Source: SCRD01 sp046705285
GTDB lineage: Bacteria; Acidobacteriota; Terriglobia; UBA7540
Reading direction: 5' to 3'
Length of the DNA: 64,000 bases
NCBI GenBank assembly: GCA_046705285.1
Contig: JBJKQK010000033.1
Location: forward strand, 1 to 64,000
Part shown: positions 44,621 to 53,927 of the stretch, piece after piece
How positions within the stretch are numbered: the stretch's first letter is position 1
Layout: each line of letters opens with the position of its first letter
Notes under the pieces: generated by a model
The model's database searches: none
What the model was told of the DNA's origin: nothing
Seen by the model: only the letters and a program-made list of their open reading frames with translations
Made by a program: the position numbers and the translations under genes

Positions 44621-45640
44621 ATGCCGGGACACATCTTTAGGCGTGCATTCCGGGTCGTTCTTATAGTTTTGTTGGCCCTGTGGGGCATTGCAAGCGTTAC
44701 GGCAGTTTGCTACGCGTCGGGTGACAAGAGACCGCCTCATCCCGACAATAACAATCAGGCGCCGGACATTGAGGTTCGCCATACCCCTATCAATCCGGCT
44801 CCCATCCAAATGAATGTTGACAGGGTAATCGTCCCTGTCACGGTTACCGATCCTTATGACCGAATCGTCACCGGGCTCGGCAAGAACAATTTTGAAATCT
44901 TCGATGACAACGTACGGCAGAAGATCTTATCGTTCACTACCGAAGATGCCCCCATTGCTGTGGGGATGATTTTCGATACCAGCGGTTCGATGTCCGACAA
45001 GATACAGAAATCCAAAGAGGCAGCCCTTGAGTTCTTCAAGACATCCAACCCTGAGGACGAGTTTATGCTGATTAGTTTCTCCAGCCGCCCATATCTGGTT
45101 TCTGCTTTCACGGATAACTACGAAAATATCCTGGACAGAATGCTGTTTGTGAAAGCCGGCGGAAGGACCTCCTTGCTCGACGCGATTTACTTGGGCCTGC
45201 AACACATGAAAAAGGCAGACACAAGCCGCAAGGCGCTGCTGGTCATATCCGACGGCGGAGACAACCACAGCCGGTACACAGTGCGCGACATTAAGCGCGC
45301 TGTCAAGGAATCTGACGTGCAGATTTACGCTATTGGAATTTTCGAGCCTCTGGCTGACCGCGACCGTACGCCCGAAGAAGCCGCTGGCCCATCACTACTT
45401 TCGGATCTGGCCAATATCTCAGGCGGAAGGATGTTTTCAGTTGAGGATCCTGACGAATTGCCAGATATTGCAGAAAAGATTTCAATTCAACTACGGAATG
45501 AATATGTCATTGGTTATCAGCCTTCGAACCTCGTGCGCGACGGGCGTTGGCGACGGATCAAAGTTAGGCTTCATCCGCCGCGTGGGTTGCCGCCTCTCCA
45601 AGTTTACGCGCGGACTGGATACTATGCCCCAACCCAATAG
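44621..45640 (+). CDS. Secreted VWFA domain protein, acidobacterial type (first of pair)
   Basis: A 339-residue exported protein with a hydrophobic signal segment (VVLIVLLALWGIASVTAVC). A short beta domain (VDRVIVPVTVTDPYDRIV, NNFEIFDDNVRQKILSF) precedes a von Willebrand A domain with the metal-ion site DTSGSMSDK and later Thr and Asp residues (GGRTSLLDAIY, SDGGDNHS). The combination is that of the VWFA-related family expanded in acidobacteria, thought to bind proteins outside the cell. RBS aaggaagg. The second VWFA gene starts 17 bp before this stop codon. Confidence 0.85.
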   Translation: MPGHIFRRAFRVVLIVLLALWGIASVTAVCYASGDKRPPHPDNNNQAPDIEVRHTPINPAPIQMNVDRVIVPVTVTDPYDRIVTGLGKNNFEIFDDNVRQKILSFTTEDAPIAVGMIFDTSGSMSDKIQKSKEAALEFFKTSNPEDEFMLISFSSRPYLVSAFTDNYENILDRMLFVKAGGRTSLLDAIYLGLQHMKKADTSRKALLVISDGGDNHSRYTVRDIKRAVKESDVQIYAIGIFEPLADRDRTPEEAAGPSLLSDLANISGGRMFSVEDPDELPDIAEKISIQLRNEYVIGYQPSNLVRDGRWRRIKVRLHPPRGLPPLQVYARTGYYAPTQ

Positions 45641-46673
45641 GAGGCCAGCTTCGCCTCGGCATTGTTATACCCGCTCTCTTGTCTGCTTACTCGCTCTCAT
45701 GATCCTGACGGCGCCACTCCTGGCACAGCGGCCGACGCCTGGCGCCAAAAAAACTCCGGCCTCTCCCAAGGAGCGCAAGCAGTACAAAATCAACGTGAAC
45801 GTGAACCTGGTAGTCCTGCACGCAACGGTCGTCAACAAGAAGGGCCATCGGGTCAATAACCTTACTCAGAAAGATTTTCGCGTTTTAGAGAACGGTGTGC
45901 CTCAGAAGATTTCGGTTTTCAGTCACGCCGACATTCCGGTAACAATGGGAATCGTTATCGACGACAGCGGCAGTATGCGTGACAAACGACCGGAAGTGAA
46001 TGCAGCCGCGCTGACTTTTGTGAAAACTTCCAATCCCGATGATCAGGTTTTTGTGGTCAATTTCAATGACGAATATTATCTGGACACGCCCGGAAACTTT
46101 GCGGCCAATATGGAAGAGCTCAGAGCAGCCCTCTCAAAAATCGATTCCCGGGGCGGGACCGCACTATATGACGCGGTCTATGCATCGCTCGACCATCTGA
46201 AGCTTGGAAATCGCGACAAGAAAGTCCTTCTGGTGATTACCGACGGGGAAGATAACGCCAGCCGCTATTCCTTTGCCCAACTAGTGCACCATGCCCAGCA
46301 ATCAAACGCCGTGATTTACTGCATTGGCCTGCTCGGCGAAGAGCGCCCGGGCGGACTGTTCAAAATTCACGGTGGCGGCGACAAGAGAGCCAAAAAGGTT
46401 TTGGAAGAACTTGCCGAGGTGACCGGGGGAAAAGCTTACTTCCCCAGGTCCTTGGACCAAGTCACTCCAGTCTGCGAGAAAATAGCCCGCGACATTCGCG
46501 AGCAGTACACCTTCGGTTACTATCCGACCGATCAGAAAAAGGACGGCACGTTCCGTCGGGTGCAGATAGAGTTTACAAACAAATACGACAGCAAGCACTA
46601 CCGGATCAGGACGCGTCCCGGTTATTATGCGCCCAAAGCAAACGAGACTGAGGCCGTTGCTTCAAGTCAATAG
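45624..46673 (+). CDS. Secreted VWFA domain protein, acidobacterial type (second of pair)
   Basis: A 349-residue exported paralogue of the preceding protein. The start at 45624 overlaps the first gene by 17 bp; the upstream frame to 45333 is only the shifted first gene. The signal peptide (SLVCLLALMILTAPLLA) is followed by a Lys/Pro-rich stretch, the beta domain (LVVLHATVVNKKGHRV, KDFRVLENGVPQK) and a VWFA domain with the metal site DDSGSMRDK and GGTALYDAVY. The order beta domain-VWFA matches the first protein, pointing to tandem duplication. They are likely made in fixed ratio. Confidence 0.85.
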   Translation: MPQPNRRPASPRHCYTRSLVCLLALMILTAPLLAQRPTPGAKKTPASPKERKQYKINVNVNLVVLHATVVNKKGHRVNNLTQKDFRVLENGVPQKISVFSHADIPVTMGIVIDDSGSMRDKRPEVNAAALTFVKTSNPDDQVFVVNFNDEYYLDTPGNFAANMEELRAALSKIDSRGGTALYDAVYASLDHLKLGNRDKKVLLVITDGEDNASRYSFAQLVHHAQQSNAVIYCIGLLGEERPGGLFKIHGGGDKRAKKVLEELAEVTGGKAYFPRSLDQVTPVCEKIARDIREQYTFGYYPTDQKKDGTFRRVQIEFTNKYDSKHYRIRTRPGYYAPKANETEAVASSQ

Positions 46674-46809
46674 GCGCCGAGCAACGGCCACTCACAGGGG
46701 CCACGGACCTCAGTCCAATTCCGCCAAACAGCTCCATCGGTGCACAATCCTGTAAGCAATTGCAACGAGTCGTTGCGTCCTTCTCTCTCAAAAGGTACAC
46801 TCCCATTTC

Positions 46810-48387
46810 ATGAGAAATGAGGAAGCTCCGCAGACGGAGCCAAACAAGAAGGATTTCATGGTGGCTGCGATTGTCTTTGTGGCCGCAGCCTTTGCCGTGT
46901 GGCTTCTCTGGGCCAACAGGTTCTTCCTTTCGCTGGACGAGGGAATCTATCTGGCCGGAGCCGAGCGTATTTTGCAGGGTCAGGCACCCTACCGCGATTT
47001 CTTCGTTCTGACAGGTCCAGGAAGTTTTTGGATTGAAGCTGGCATCATGGGATTGCTTGGCCCCACGCTGCGCCATGCCAGGCTCGCCCTGGTGTTCGAC
47101 CTTGGCCTGCTGACCGGGATCATTTACTGGCTGGCTTCACGGCTTAGTGGCCGAAACGTCGCGCTGTTAACGTGCGCATTCTTCTTTACTTTCGAAACCA
47201 GGCCCTTGTTTCGTCTTTATGCGAACCACCGATGGGACAGCAGCGCGTTCGGACTGCTTGCCGTGGTTCTAGTCTTCGCGGGAACCGAGCGGCCGCGCTT
47301 CCTTCTGTTTCTCGGCGCCGGTATGGCTGCAGCGGTCGCGGCGTGGATTACCCCTTCGCTACTGGCAGTCCTCGCTCTTCTGGGGCTATGGCTCTTTTTA
47401 ATCAAAGAGTTACGCTCCCAATGGATCCCTTACGCGCTGGGAGCCGCAGCTGTTTCCCTTGCAGCGGCCTCGGTCCTGTTCTTCCAAGGAGCGCTGATGC
47501 CGATGTTCCGCGATCTGCTGTGGACATCCACCCATTATCCGCAGGCGAACCGCGTGCCATATGGATATGGGGCGATTCCGCCACGGGGTTTGGTGGCATT
47601 GTTTTCGGGGGCAGGAATTGCAGCGGTCCTTGCGCGCGCCACAGGCCTGATCTCCGTGTTGCTGCCGGTAGTTCTGCCACTTGCGGTTTACGTCGTCTGG
47701 GTTATCCGGCGGCTAAGGCAGCGCGTAATGGACCGGCGAGATAAGCTGGCGACGCTGTTGATAATCGCCTCGTTTGGTCTGGTGATTTCAACCTATCCGC
47801 GGTGGTCGGCCGACCAGTTGTTATTTATAGCCCCCATTTTCTATGTCCTGGCAGGGTACCTTCTGGAAAGAATGCTGCATAGCAGACTTGCCCGCACTGT
47901 CGTCAGCGCCTTTCTGATCGCACTGGCCGCCAGCTCACTGAGTTACTCGGTCCTGAGCATTACGTCGGAGCCAGTGATCGAGACGCGCATCGGAAAGGTT
48001 CGTGCAGCGCCTGCCGACCGGTCAATCATCAAGCTTGCCAGCAGCAGAGTCAGTCCGGGAGATACGGTCTTTGTTTACCCGTATCTGCCCATAATCTACT
48101 TCCTGACAGGAGCTCGAAATCCCACAAGATATTCGTTCCTGCAGCCTGGAATGATGGAGCGCCCGGCGTATGACCAAGTGCTCGAAGAGCTGCAGGCTCA
48201 TCCCCCGCAGTGGGTCTTCTATTTTGCCCTTCCCCTGGCGACCTATCGCGGCATATGGCCAGCGGCTGATCCCGGCGCGCTTAATCTCACACCGGTTGAC
48301 CACTTCATTCTTTCAAACTATCACCCCGTCGGCATCCTGAGGAATCCAGCCACACAATTCTTCCTGCTGGAGCGCGGAGCGCACTGA
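46810..48387 (+). CDS. GT-C membrane glycosyltransferase (GT39/ArnT-like)
   Basis: A 525-residue polytopic protein with about 11 membrane helices starting at residue 18 (VAAIVFVAAAFAVWLLW). The first periplasmic loop carries an Asp-Glu pair in FFLSLDEGIYLAGAERILQG, where GT-C enzymes hold their catalytic acid. This class uses polyprenyl-phosphate sugars to modify surface glycans, lipids or proteins in the periplasm. The C-terminal periplasmic part is short. No RBS is obvious at 46810. It is separated from the VWFA pair by 136 bp; a joint operon is possible but not shown. Confidence 0.75.
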   Translation: MRNEEAPQTEPNKKDFMVAAIVFVAAAFAVWLLWANRFFLSLDEGIYLAGAERILQGQAPYRDFFVLTGPGSFWIEAGIMGLLGPTLRHARLALVFDLGLLTGIIYWLASRLSGRNVALLTCAFFFTFETRPLFRLYANHRWDSSAFGLLAVVLVFAGTERPRFLLFLGAGMAAAVAAWITPSLLAVLALLGLWLFLIKELRSQWIPYALGAAAVSLAAASVLFFQGALMPMFRDLLWTSTHYPQANRVPYGYGAIPPRGLVALFSGAGIAAVLARATGLISVLLPVVLPLAVYVVWVIRRLRQRVMDRRDKLATLLIIASFGLVISTYPRWSADQLLFIAPIFYVLAGYLLERMLHSRLARTVVSAFLIALAASSLSYSVLSITSEPVIETRIGKVRAAPADRSIIKLASSRVSPGDTVFVYPYLPIIYFLTGARNPTRYSFLQPGMMERPAYDQVLEELQAHPPQWVFYFALPLATYRGIWPAADPGALNLTPVDHFILSNYHPVGILRNPATQFFLLERGAH

Positions 48388-48496
48388 AGAGTGGGTGCAC
48401 CGGCGAAAGCTGCGCGTCCGAAAAGATGAGCCTTACTACACTACGCTACACAAACGCGGCAGTGCCACCGGTCGCGTCTTGATCAGGTTCGCCGCG

Positions 48497-49027
48497 CTAC
48501 TTGGCCTCGAAATTCGTCGCCAGCATCAGGTCACCCCATTGAACCGAGAAGTGGCCACCTTGCGTTCCCTGCTTGGCCAGCTTAATCGTAACCAGGTCGG
48601 CCGAATCAGTTATCTTTTCTTCGCGCAACGGCACCTTCACGAGGTCAAGCTTGGGATTATGGCTTGTTCCCCATTGGCCGTGCTGCGTATTGAACACCAG
48701 GTCCCACTTGTTGTTGGGAAGCATCTCCGCCCACAGGCTGTAAGTCCCGGCTGGAACGGTCTTGCTGCCAAAAACAAGCGGAACACTCGTGGCAAAGGTT
48801 GTGGACTGATTTGCACCAAGACGCCAGAATGGCGCCGTGGGACTCTTCATCGCCAGCATCTGCTGGATGGTTCTGCCGTGAAGCGAAGGACGTCCATAAT
48901 CAACGGAAACCGTCTTTCCCTTCAGCGTGATTTCCGTCTTGCCCCGTCCCTCGTGTTGGGCAAGTGCGGGCAAAGTTGCCGCCAGCATAACAGATAGCCC
49001 TAAGGACGCCATCAGTAGCCGTTTCAT
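48497..49027 (-). CDS. Exported DUF2911 domain protein
   Basis: A 176-residue exported protein. The start at 49027 has gaggaggg six bases upstream; the frame to 49117 is spurious. Signal peptide of about 21 residues (MKRLLMASLGLSVMLAATLPA). The mature part shows the DUF2911 pattern: VSVDYGRPSLHGR, APFWRLGANQSTTFA and AGTYSLWAEML. The function of the family is unknown; it is common in Bacteroidetes and acidobacteria. It is convergent with the glycosyltransferase gene. Confidence 0.82.
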   Translation of the reverse strand: MKRLLMASLGLSVMLAATLPALAQHEGRGKTEITLKGKTVSVDYGRPSLHGRTIQQMLAMKSPTAPFWRLGANQSTTFATSVPLVFGSKTVPAGTYSLWAEMLPNNKWDLVFNTQHGQWGTSHNPKLDLVKVPLREEKITDSADLVTIKLAKQGTQGGHFSVQWGDLMLATNFEAK

Positions 49028-49165
49028 CTTTCCCTCCTCAATGTCGTTTAGCAATCTCCCCGGAACCCTACACTCCAATATCCTACCGCGCTTTCGACCG
49101 GCCAGAGAAATTATCATCGGAATCCCCCTGGCCTTTTCAAATAGGTTTTCCGGCAGCTGTAATAC

Positions 49166-49222
49166 GAAACAAAAACAAAGGGCCGGAGGGCGGGCAGCCG
49201 GCTCCAGCTAAACCCGCCCTCC
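49166..49222 (-). terminator. Rho-independent terminator of ileS-lspA-rluD
   Basis: On the minus strand a 10-bp stem, ggagggcggg (49222-49213) with cccgccctcc (49194-49185), has an 18-base loop, then a T-rich tail ggccctttgtttttg beyond. It starts 18 bp after the rluD stop codon at 49240, so it ends that operon. Confidence 0.8.
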
Positions 49223-49239
49223 CCCGACCGGCCTTCCAG

Positions 49240-50208
49240 CTATCGGTCCTGCTTCTCAAGAAGGTCGAGAAAAGCTGCGAGCTTAGGCGGTAGCGGGGAT
49301 GTAAGGGTCATCGGCGCGCCGGATCGCGGGTGCACGAACTCGATCTGGCCAGCGTGCAGGAAGTTCCGGTCAAGCGTGACATGTTCATCGGGACCGACGC
49401 GAATCTTGGACGGAGCACCATACATTCGATCGCCAACCACCGGATGACGAAGATAAGCAAAATGGACCCGAAGCTGGTGAGTGCGGCCCGTGTGCGGCTC
49501 CGCGTCAAGCAAGGTGAAATGATGGAACCGGCGCACGACACGGTACAGCGTCAACGCTTCACGCGCTCCGATCCCATCCACCTTCATCCGCGCCCGCCGG
49601 ACAGGATCACGCCCCACAGCAGCCTCGATCCTGCCGTGCTCCGCCTCCATATGACCATGGACCAGGACTTGGTAGTGCTTGCGGACGGTCCGCGCCTTGA
49701 ACTGGTCAGCCAGCGCCTCGTGCGCGGCGTTATTCTTGGCCACCACTATCAGGCCAGAAGTCATCTTGTCCAGACGATGAACGATGCCGGGGCGCAATTC
49801 CCCGGCAACTGCCGACAGTTCATTCCCCAGGTGATAAAGCAGAGCATTGACCAGAGTGCCGGACTTTGTCCCCACACCAATGTGAACCGACATGCCCGCG
49901 GCCTTATCCACCACGGCTAGATCTTCGTCCTCGTACAAAATGTTGAGTGGCAGTTCTTCGGCAAAGGCACGGATGGGCTCGCGCTTGGCCAGGACGGTTA
50001 TGCGCTCACCAGCCTCCACTTTTTCGCCAGCTTTTGAGGCTGGCCGTGCACCAATCTTCACGAGTCCAGACCGGATGACCTGCTGCAATTGGCTGCGGCT
50101 CCAGTCGGGCATCTGCTCCGCCAGGAAGACGTCCAGCCTGCGGCCATTGTCCTGGCCCTGCACCACAAATTCCCGCAAGTCCTGGTCTTGAGGCACGTGT
50201 CCGAACAT
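49240..50208 (-). CDS. rluD: 23S rRNA pseudouridine synthase, RluD family
   Basis: A 322-residue enzyme that isomerises uridines in 23S rRNA. An N-terminal S4 RNA-binding domain (GRRLDVFLAEQMPDWSRSQL) precedes the catalytic domain with the motif VHRLDKMTSGLIVVAKN, whose Asp is the catalytic residue. The KpxG-like motif and RTHQLRVHFAYL follow. Length and layout fit RluD, but RluA/RluC paralogues are not excluded. It follows lspA by 6 bp, the common lspA-rluD pair. Confidence 0.88.
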   Translation of the reverse strand: MFGHVPQDQDLREFVVQGQDNGRRLDVFLAEQMPDWSRSQLQQVIRSGLVKIGARPASKAGEKVEAGERITVLAKREPIRAFAEELPLNILYEDEDLAVVDKAAGMSVHIGVGTKSGTLVNALLYHLGNELSAVAGELRPGIVHRLDKMTSGLIVVAKNNAAHEALADQFKARTVRKHYQVLVHGHMEAEHGRIEAAVGRDPVRRARMKVDGIGAREALTLYRVVRRFHHFTLLDAEPHTGRTHQLRVHFAYLRHPVVGDRMYGAPSKIRVGPDEHVTLDRNFLHAGQIEFVHPRSGAPMTLTSPLPPKLAAFLDLLEKQDR

Positions 50209-50214
50209 CAGGAT

Positions 50215-50751
50215 TTACTTGGAAAAGAAAAGTTCAATGATCAGGAGTCCCGCGCCAACGACAATGGCACTGTCCGCCAGATTGAATGTCGGCCAGTGGT
50301 AGCTTCGGTAGTAGACATCGAGAAAATCAACCACCTGGCCGAAGCGAATCCGGTCCAGTAGGTTAGAGGAAGCACCCCCCAGAATCAGGGCCAGGCCGAC
50401 TCCGGTCTTCCACTTCATTTCACGGCTCTTCCAGGCAACAATGACCACCGCAACCAACAGAGCCACCGAAACGGCAATCAACAGAACCATCTTCCAAGAA
50501 GACGAGGAGCCGGCAAAGAGGCTAAATGCGATGCCGCTGTTTTCCGTGTGAATGATGTTGAAGAATCCCGGGATCACAGTGATCACAGCGTCGTGTGGTA
50601 TGGAGTTCTTGACGATGTTCTTGGTGATCTGATCGCCGGCAAAAACCAGACCTGCGATCAGCACATAGACAATGCGCTGAATGGCATAAACACGCTTTGC
50701 CGGCGGAGCAGGCATAACAGTGCTCATCGTCTCGGATGACTCTTCGCGCAT
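50215..50751 (-). CDS. lspA: Lipoprotein signal peptidase II
   Basis: A 178-residue inner-membrane aspartic protease that cleaves lipoprotein signal peptides. Four membrane helices are present. The catalytic Asp residues are in the conserved LGGASSNLLDRI and TFNLADSAIVVG motifs, and the periplasmic HTENSGIAFSLF loop is typical. The N-terminal 20 residues before the first helix are longer than usual, and internal ATGs near the start are alternatives. It lies between ileS (134 bp) and rluD (6 bp). Confidence 0.92.
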   Translation of the reverse strand: MREESSETMSTVMPAPPAKRVYAIQRIVYVLIAGLVFAGDQITKNIVKNSIPHDAVITVIPGFFNIIHTENSGIAFSLFAGSSSSWKMVLLIAVSVALLVAVVIVAWKSREMKWKTGVGLALILGGASSNLLDRIRFGQVVDFLDVYYRSYHWPTFNLADSAIVVGAGLLIIELFFSK

Positions 50752-50885
50752 ATGGAACCAATTAACTCAGCAGTTCCCCGGGGGCACAACTTCATTCCAG
50801 CGCAGCATCGCGAGTTCAATGCGCGAAGCTCCTGGCGTTGAATCACGCAAGAGCCGTAGCTGAAAGACAGGTTTGGCACCGCAGA

Positions 50886-53720
50886 TTAGGTTGCGGCACC
50901 CTCTTCAATCTCCCGCAAGGCAGCCACGCAACGTTCGCAGACCTCAGGATAAACGTCATCCTTCCCGACCTGCTCGGAGTAATTCCAGCAACGCGCGCAT
51001 TTGGCTCCCGAGGCCCGCTCAATTCTTATCTTAAGCCCGGGCATGGAACTTTCACCAGTACTGCCAGCAGAATACGGCTCCAGCTCAACCTGTGAAACAA
51101 TCAGGAGAGTGGGCAAGTCAGCGCGGTAGGTTTCAAGCAGAGGTCTGAGGTTGTCGTCGGCGCTCAGGTAAAGCCTGGCTTCGAGTGGGCTGTGAACCAC
51201 ATCGTCCCGGCGTGCCGACTCCAGGGCTTTCAGCGCCGCGTCGCGAACTGCAATCAGCCGGGGCCAGTTGTCAAGCCGCCCGCGGTAGGCTGGAGGCACC
51301 CCGTCGCGCAACGTAACCGCTGGAACGAAATGGGCCACATGAACGCTGGGCTCGCGAGAAGACACCTGCGGCAAATAGGACCAGACTTCATCCGCTGTAA
51401 AGCACATCAGCGGTGCCACAGCCCGAACCAGCGCGTCGGCAATCCGGTAGAGCGTGGTTTGGGCGGCACGTCTTCGCACTGAACGCGCCGGAGCGGTGTA
51501 GAGTCGGTCTTTCAGAATGTCGAAGTAGAAAGAACTCAGCTCAATGGTCGCAAAATCGTAAATCGCGCGATACACCTTGTGAAACGCCTCTTCATTGTAA
51601 GCGGCGTAGACCCGCTCGAGCAGGTTGGCGGTCTGCAAGTGCGCCCAACTGTCAATCTCTTCCAGTTGGTCGCCCCTCACGCCGTCGCGCGCAGGGTCAA
51701 AATCATAAAGATTCGACAGGCAGTACCTGAAGGTGTTGCGCAGCTTCCGGTAGGCCTCCGACAGTCGAGTCAGGATCTCAGGTGAGATCACGACATCCTC
51801 CCGGAAATCGATGGACGCCACCCACAGTCGCAGAATTTCCGCTCCGTGGCTCTTGATGACCTCATTCGGATCAATCACGTTGCCAAGGGACTTCGACATC
51901 GCGCGTCCCTGGGCGTCCAGAACCCAGCCGTGCGTCAGCACCGCGTGGTAGGGCGCTTCTCCTCGCGCCACCATGCCGATCAGCAGGGAACTGTGGAACC
52001 ACCCCCGATACTGGTCGCCGCCTTCGAGATAAACATCAGAGGGCCAGGGCAGGTCAGGCCGGTGGCCCAGGACGGCCGCATGGCTCGATCCCGAATCAAA
52101 CCACACGTCGAGGATGTCGGTTTCCTTGCGCAAATTTGTTCCACCGCAATCGGGACATTTTGTTCCCGGAGGAACCAGCTCCTGAACATCGTGCGTATAC
52201 CAGGCGTCAGCTCCCTCCTGCTTGAAAAGCTCGACTGCCTTGCGGCCAAGGCTGGCATCCAGCAACGGTTTCCTGCAGTCAACACAATGGAAAACCGTGA
52301 TGGGAACGCCCCAGACCCGCTGGCGCGAAATACACCAGTCCGGCCGTGTGGCGATCATATTTGAAATGCGGTCTTCGCCCCATTCGGGCGACCACCGAAC
52401 TTTCTTAATCTCCTCCAGAGTGCGCTCGCGAAGCCGGTCGTGGTCAATTTCGACAAACCATTGTTCGTTCGCCCTGAAAATGATCGGGTTGTGACAGCGC
52501 CAGCAATGCGGATAGGAATGGGTCAGGTAGCCGGCGGGTCCCACCAGATTCCCGCGAGCCTTGAGAAGGCCGATGATGACCTCGTTGGCTTCAAAAACCT
52601 GCTTGCCCTTATACTCCGGCAGCCCTTCCGTAAACTCGCCGGCATCACCCACATGGCTGAAGACTTCCAATCCGTACTTGTTGCCGGTTTCGAAGTCCTC
52701 GCGGCCATGCGCCGGCGCCGTGTGGACGCATCCTGTCCCGTCTTCCGCAGTAACGTAATCCGCGAGCACACCCAGAACCTTGCGCTCCAGGAATGGGTGC
52801 TGGATTTCAATGCGGTCCAACTTCCTGCCGGGAAAGCGCGCCACTACAGCGGATGCCTTCACACCCGTCTCCGCCAATACAGCTTCATGGCGGCGGCTTT
52901 CCATGATGTAAACTTCACCATCCTGGCTGCCATCGCTGGCAGCCACGTATTCATATTCCGGATGGAAAGCTACGGCCATGCTTGCGGGAAGTGTCCACGG
53001 AGTCGTAGTCCAAATGATGACATAAACCTCGCGGCCTTTCAGTACAGGCGCGATTCTACCCAAGTCCGACAGCAGCCGATAGCGGACATAAATCGAGTGG
53101 CTGCGATGCTCCGCGTATTCCACCTCCGCCTCAGCCAGCGCGGTCTTGTCGTGGATGCACCAATAGACCGGCTTCAAACCACGGTAAACATAACCCTTTT
53201 CAAGAAATTTCAGGAAGACTTCGGCGATGAGCGCCTGGTATGAAGGATCCATCGTGAGATAGGGCTTGGACCACTCGCCCATCACCCCAAGGCGAATAAA
53301 ATCCTCCCTCTGAAGATCGACATACTTCTCAGCGTACCGGCGACACGCCTGGCGGACCTCGACCACGCTCATGTTCCGCTTCCGCGGCCCCAGTTCCTTA
53401 TCAACGTTAATCTCGATTGGCAATCCGTGGCAGTCCCAACCCGGCACATAGGGAGCATTCAAACCCTGCAGAGTTCTTGACTTGATGATGAAATCCTTGA
53501 GGATCTTATTAAGGGCGGTGCCCAAATGGATGCGCCCGTTGGCGTATGGCGGGCCGTCGTGCAGGGTAAAAACCGGTGCGTCCTTCCGGGCCTGTCGAAT
53601 CTGGCCATAGAGATTCTCCTCCGCCCACCTGGCAAGCCACCGAGGCTCGTTCTGGGGCAGGTTTGCCTTCATCGAAAACTTCGTTTGCGGAAGATTAAGC
53701 GTGTGTTTGAGGTCGAGCAC
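50886..53720 (-). CDS. ileS: Isoleucyl-tRNA synthetase
   Basis: A 944-residue class I synthetase that charges tRNA-Ile. The HIGH-type motif is GRIHLGTALNK, and the KMSKS motif reads AMSKSLGNVI. The CP1 editing domain lies in between, and the C terminus has a zinc-binding CARCWN ... CERC finger, as in bacterial IleS. The start is a GTG at 53720; the ATG at 53672 (KANLPQNEPRW) is an alternative. The downstream order ileS-lspA-rluD is conserved in several Gram-negative groups. Confidence 0.95.
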   Translation of the reverse strand: MLDLKHTLNLPQTKFSMKANLPQNEPRWLARWAEENLYGQIRQARKDAPVFTLHDGPPYANGRIHLGTALNKILKDFIIKSRTLQGLNAPYVPGWDCHGLPIEINVDKELGPRKRNMSVVEVRQACRRYAEKYVDLQREDFIRLGVMGEWSKPYLTMDPSYQALIAEVFLKFLEKGYVYRGLKPVYWCIHDKTALAEAEVEYAEHRSHSIYVRYRLLSDLGRIAPVLKGREVYVIIWTTTPWTLPASMAVAFHPEYEYVAASDGSQDGEVYIMESRRHEAVLAETGVKASAVVARFPGRKLDRIEIQHPFLERKVLGVLADYVTAEDGTGCVHTAPAHGREDFETGNKYGLEVFSHVGDAGEFTEGLPEYKGKQVFEANEVIIGLLKARGNLVGPAGYLTHSYPHCWRCHNPIIFRANEQWFVEIDHDRLRERTLEEIKKVRWSPEWGEDRISNMIATRPDWCISRQRVWGVPITVFHCVDCRKPLLDASLGRKAVELFKQEGADAWYTHDVQELVPPGTKCPDCGGTNLRKETDILDVWFDSGSSHAAVLGHRPDLPWPSDVYLEGGDQYRGWFHSSLLIGMVARGEAPYHAVLTHGWVLDAQGRAMSKSLGNVIDPNEVIKSHGAEILRLWVASIDFREDVVISPEILTRLSEAYRKLRNTFRYCLSNLYDFDPARDGVRGDQLEEIDSWAHLQTANLLERVYAAYNEEAFHKVYRAIYDFATIELSSFYFDILKDRLYTAPARSVRRRAAQTTLYRIADALVRAVAPLMCFTADEVWSYLPQVSSREPSVHVAHFVPAVTLRDGVPPAYRGRLDNWPRLIAVRDAALKALESARRDDVVHSPLEARLYLSADDNLRPLLETYRADLPTLLIVSQVELEPYSAGSTGESSMPGLKIRIERASGAKCARCWNYSEQVGKDDVYPEVCERCVAALREIEEGAAT

Positions 53721-53927
53721 CTTGCGTATCGGTCCCCCTTGAGTGGATAAATTGTTGATTATAGAGAAGGGATTCCCTCGGTGTCCAGCAAACGCCTGCG
53801 TCCGTCAGCGACCGATTGACTGCCATACACAGTCCTTCCCCAACATTATCGGCCTGCCAGAGCACATTCGAGCTTGACAAAACAGGACAAGAACAAACAT
53901 GCTTGAGTATAGTTTTTGTGGGGCTGT

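Noticed and set aside
52440..53243. Long rightward frame opposite ileS
   Set aside because: Antisense shadow of a confirmed synthetase gene; composition follows the codon structure of ileS.
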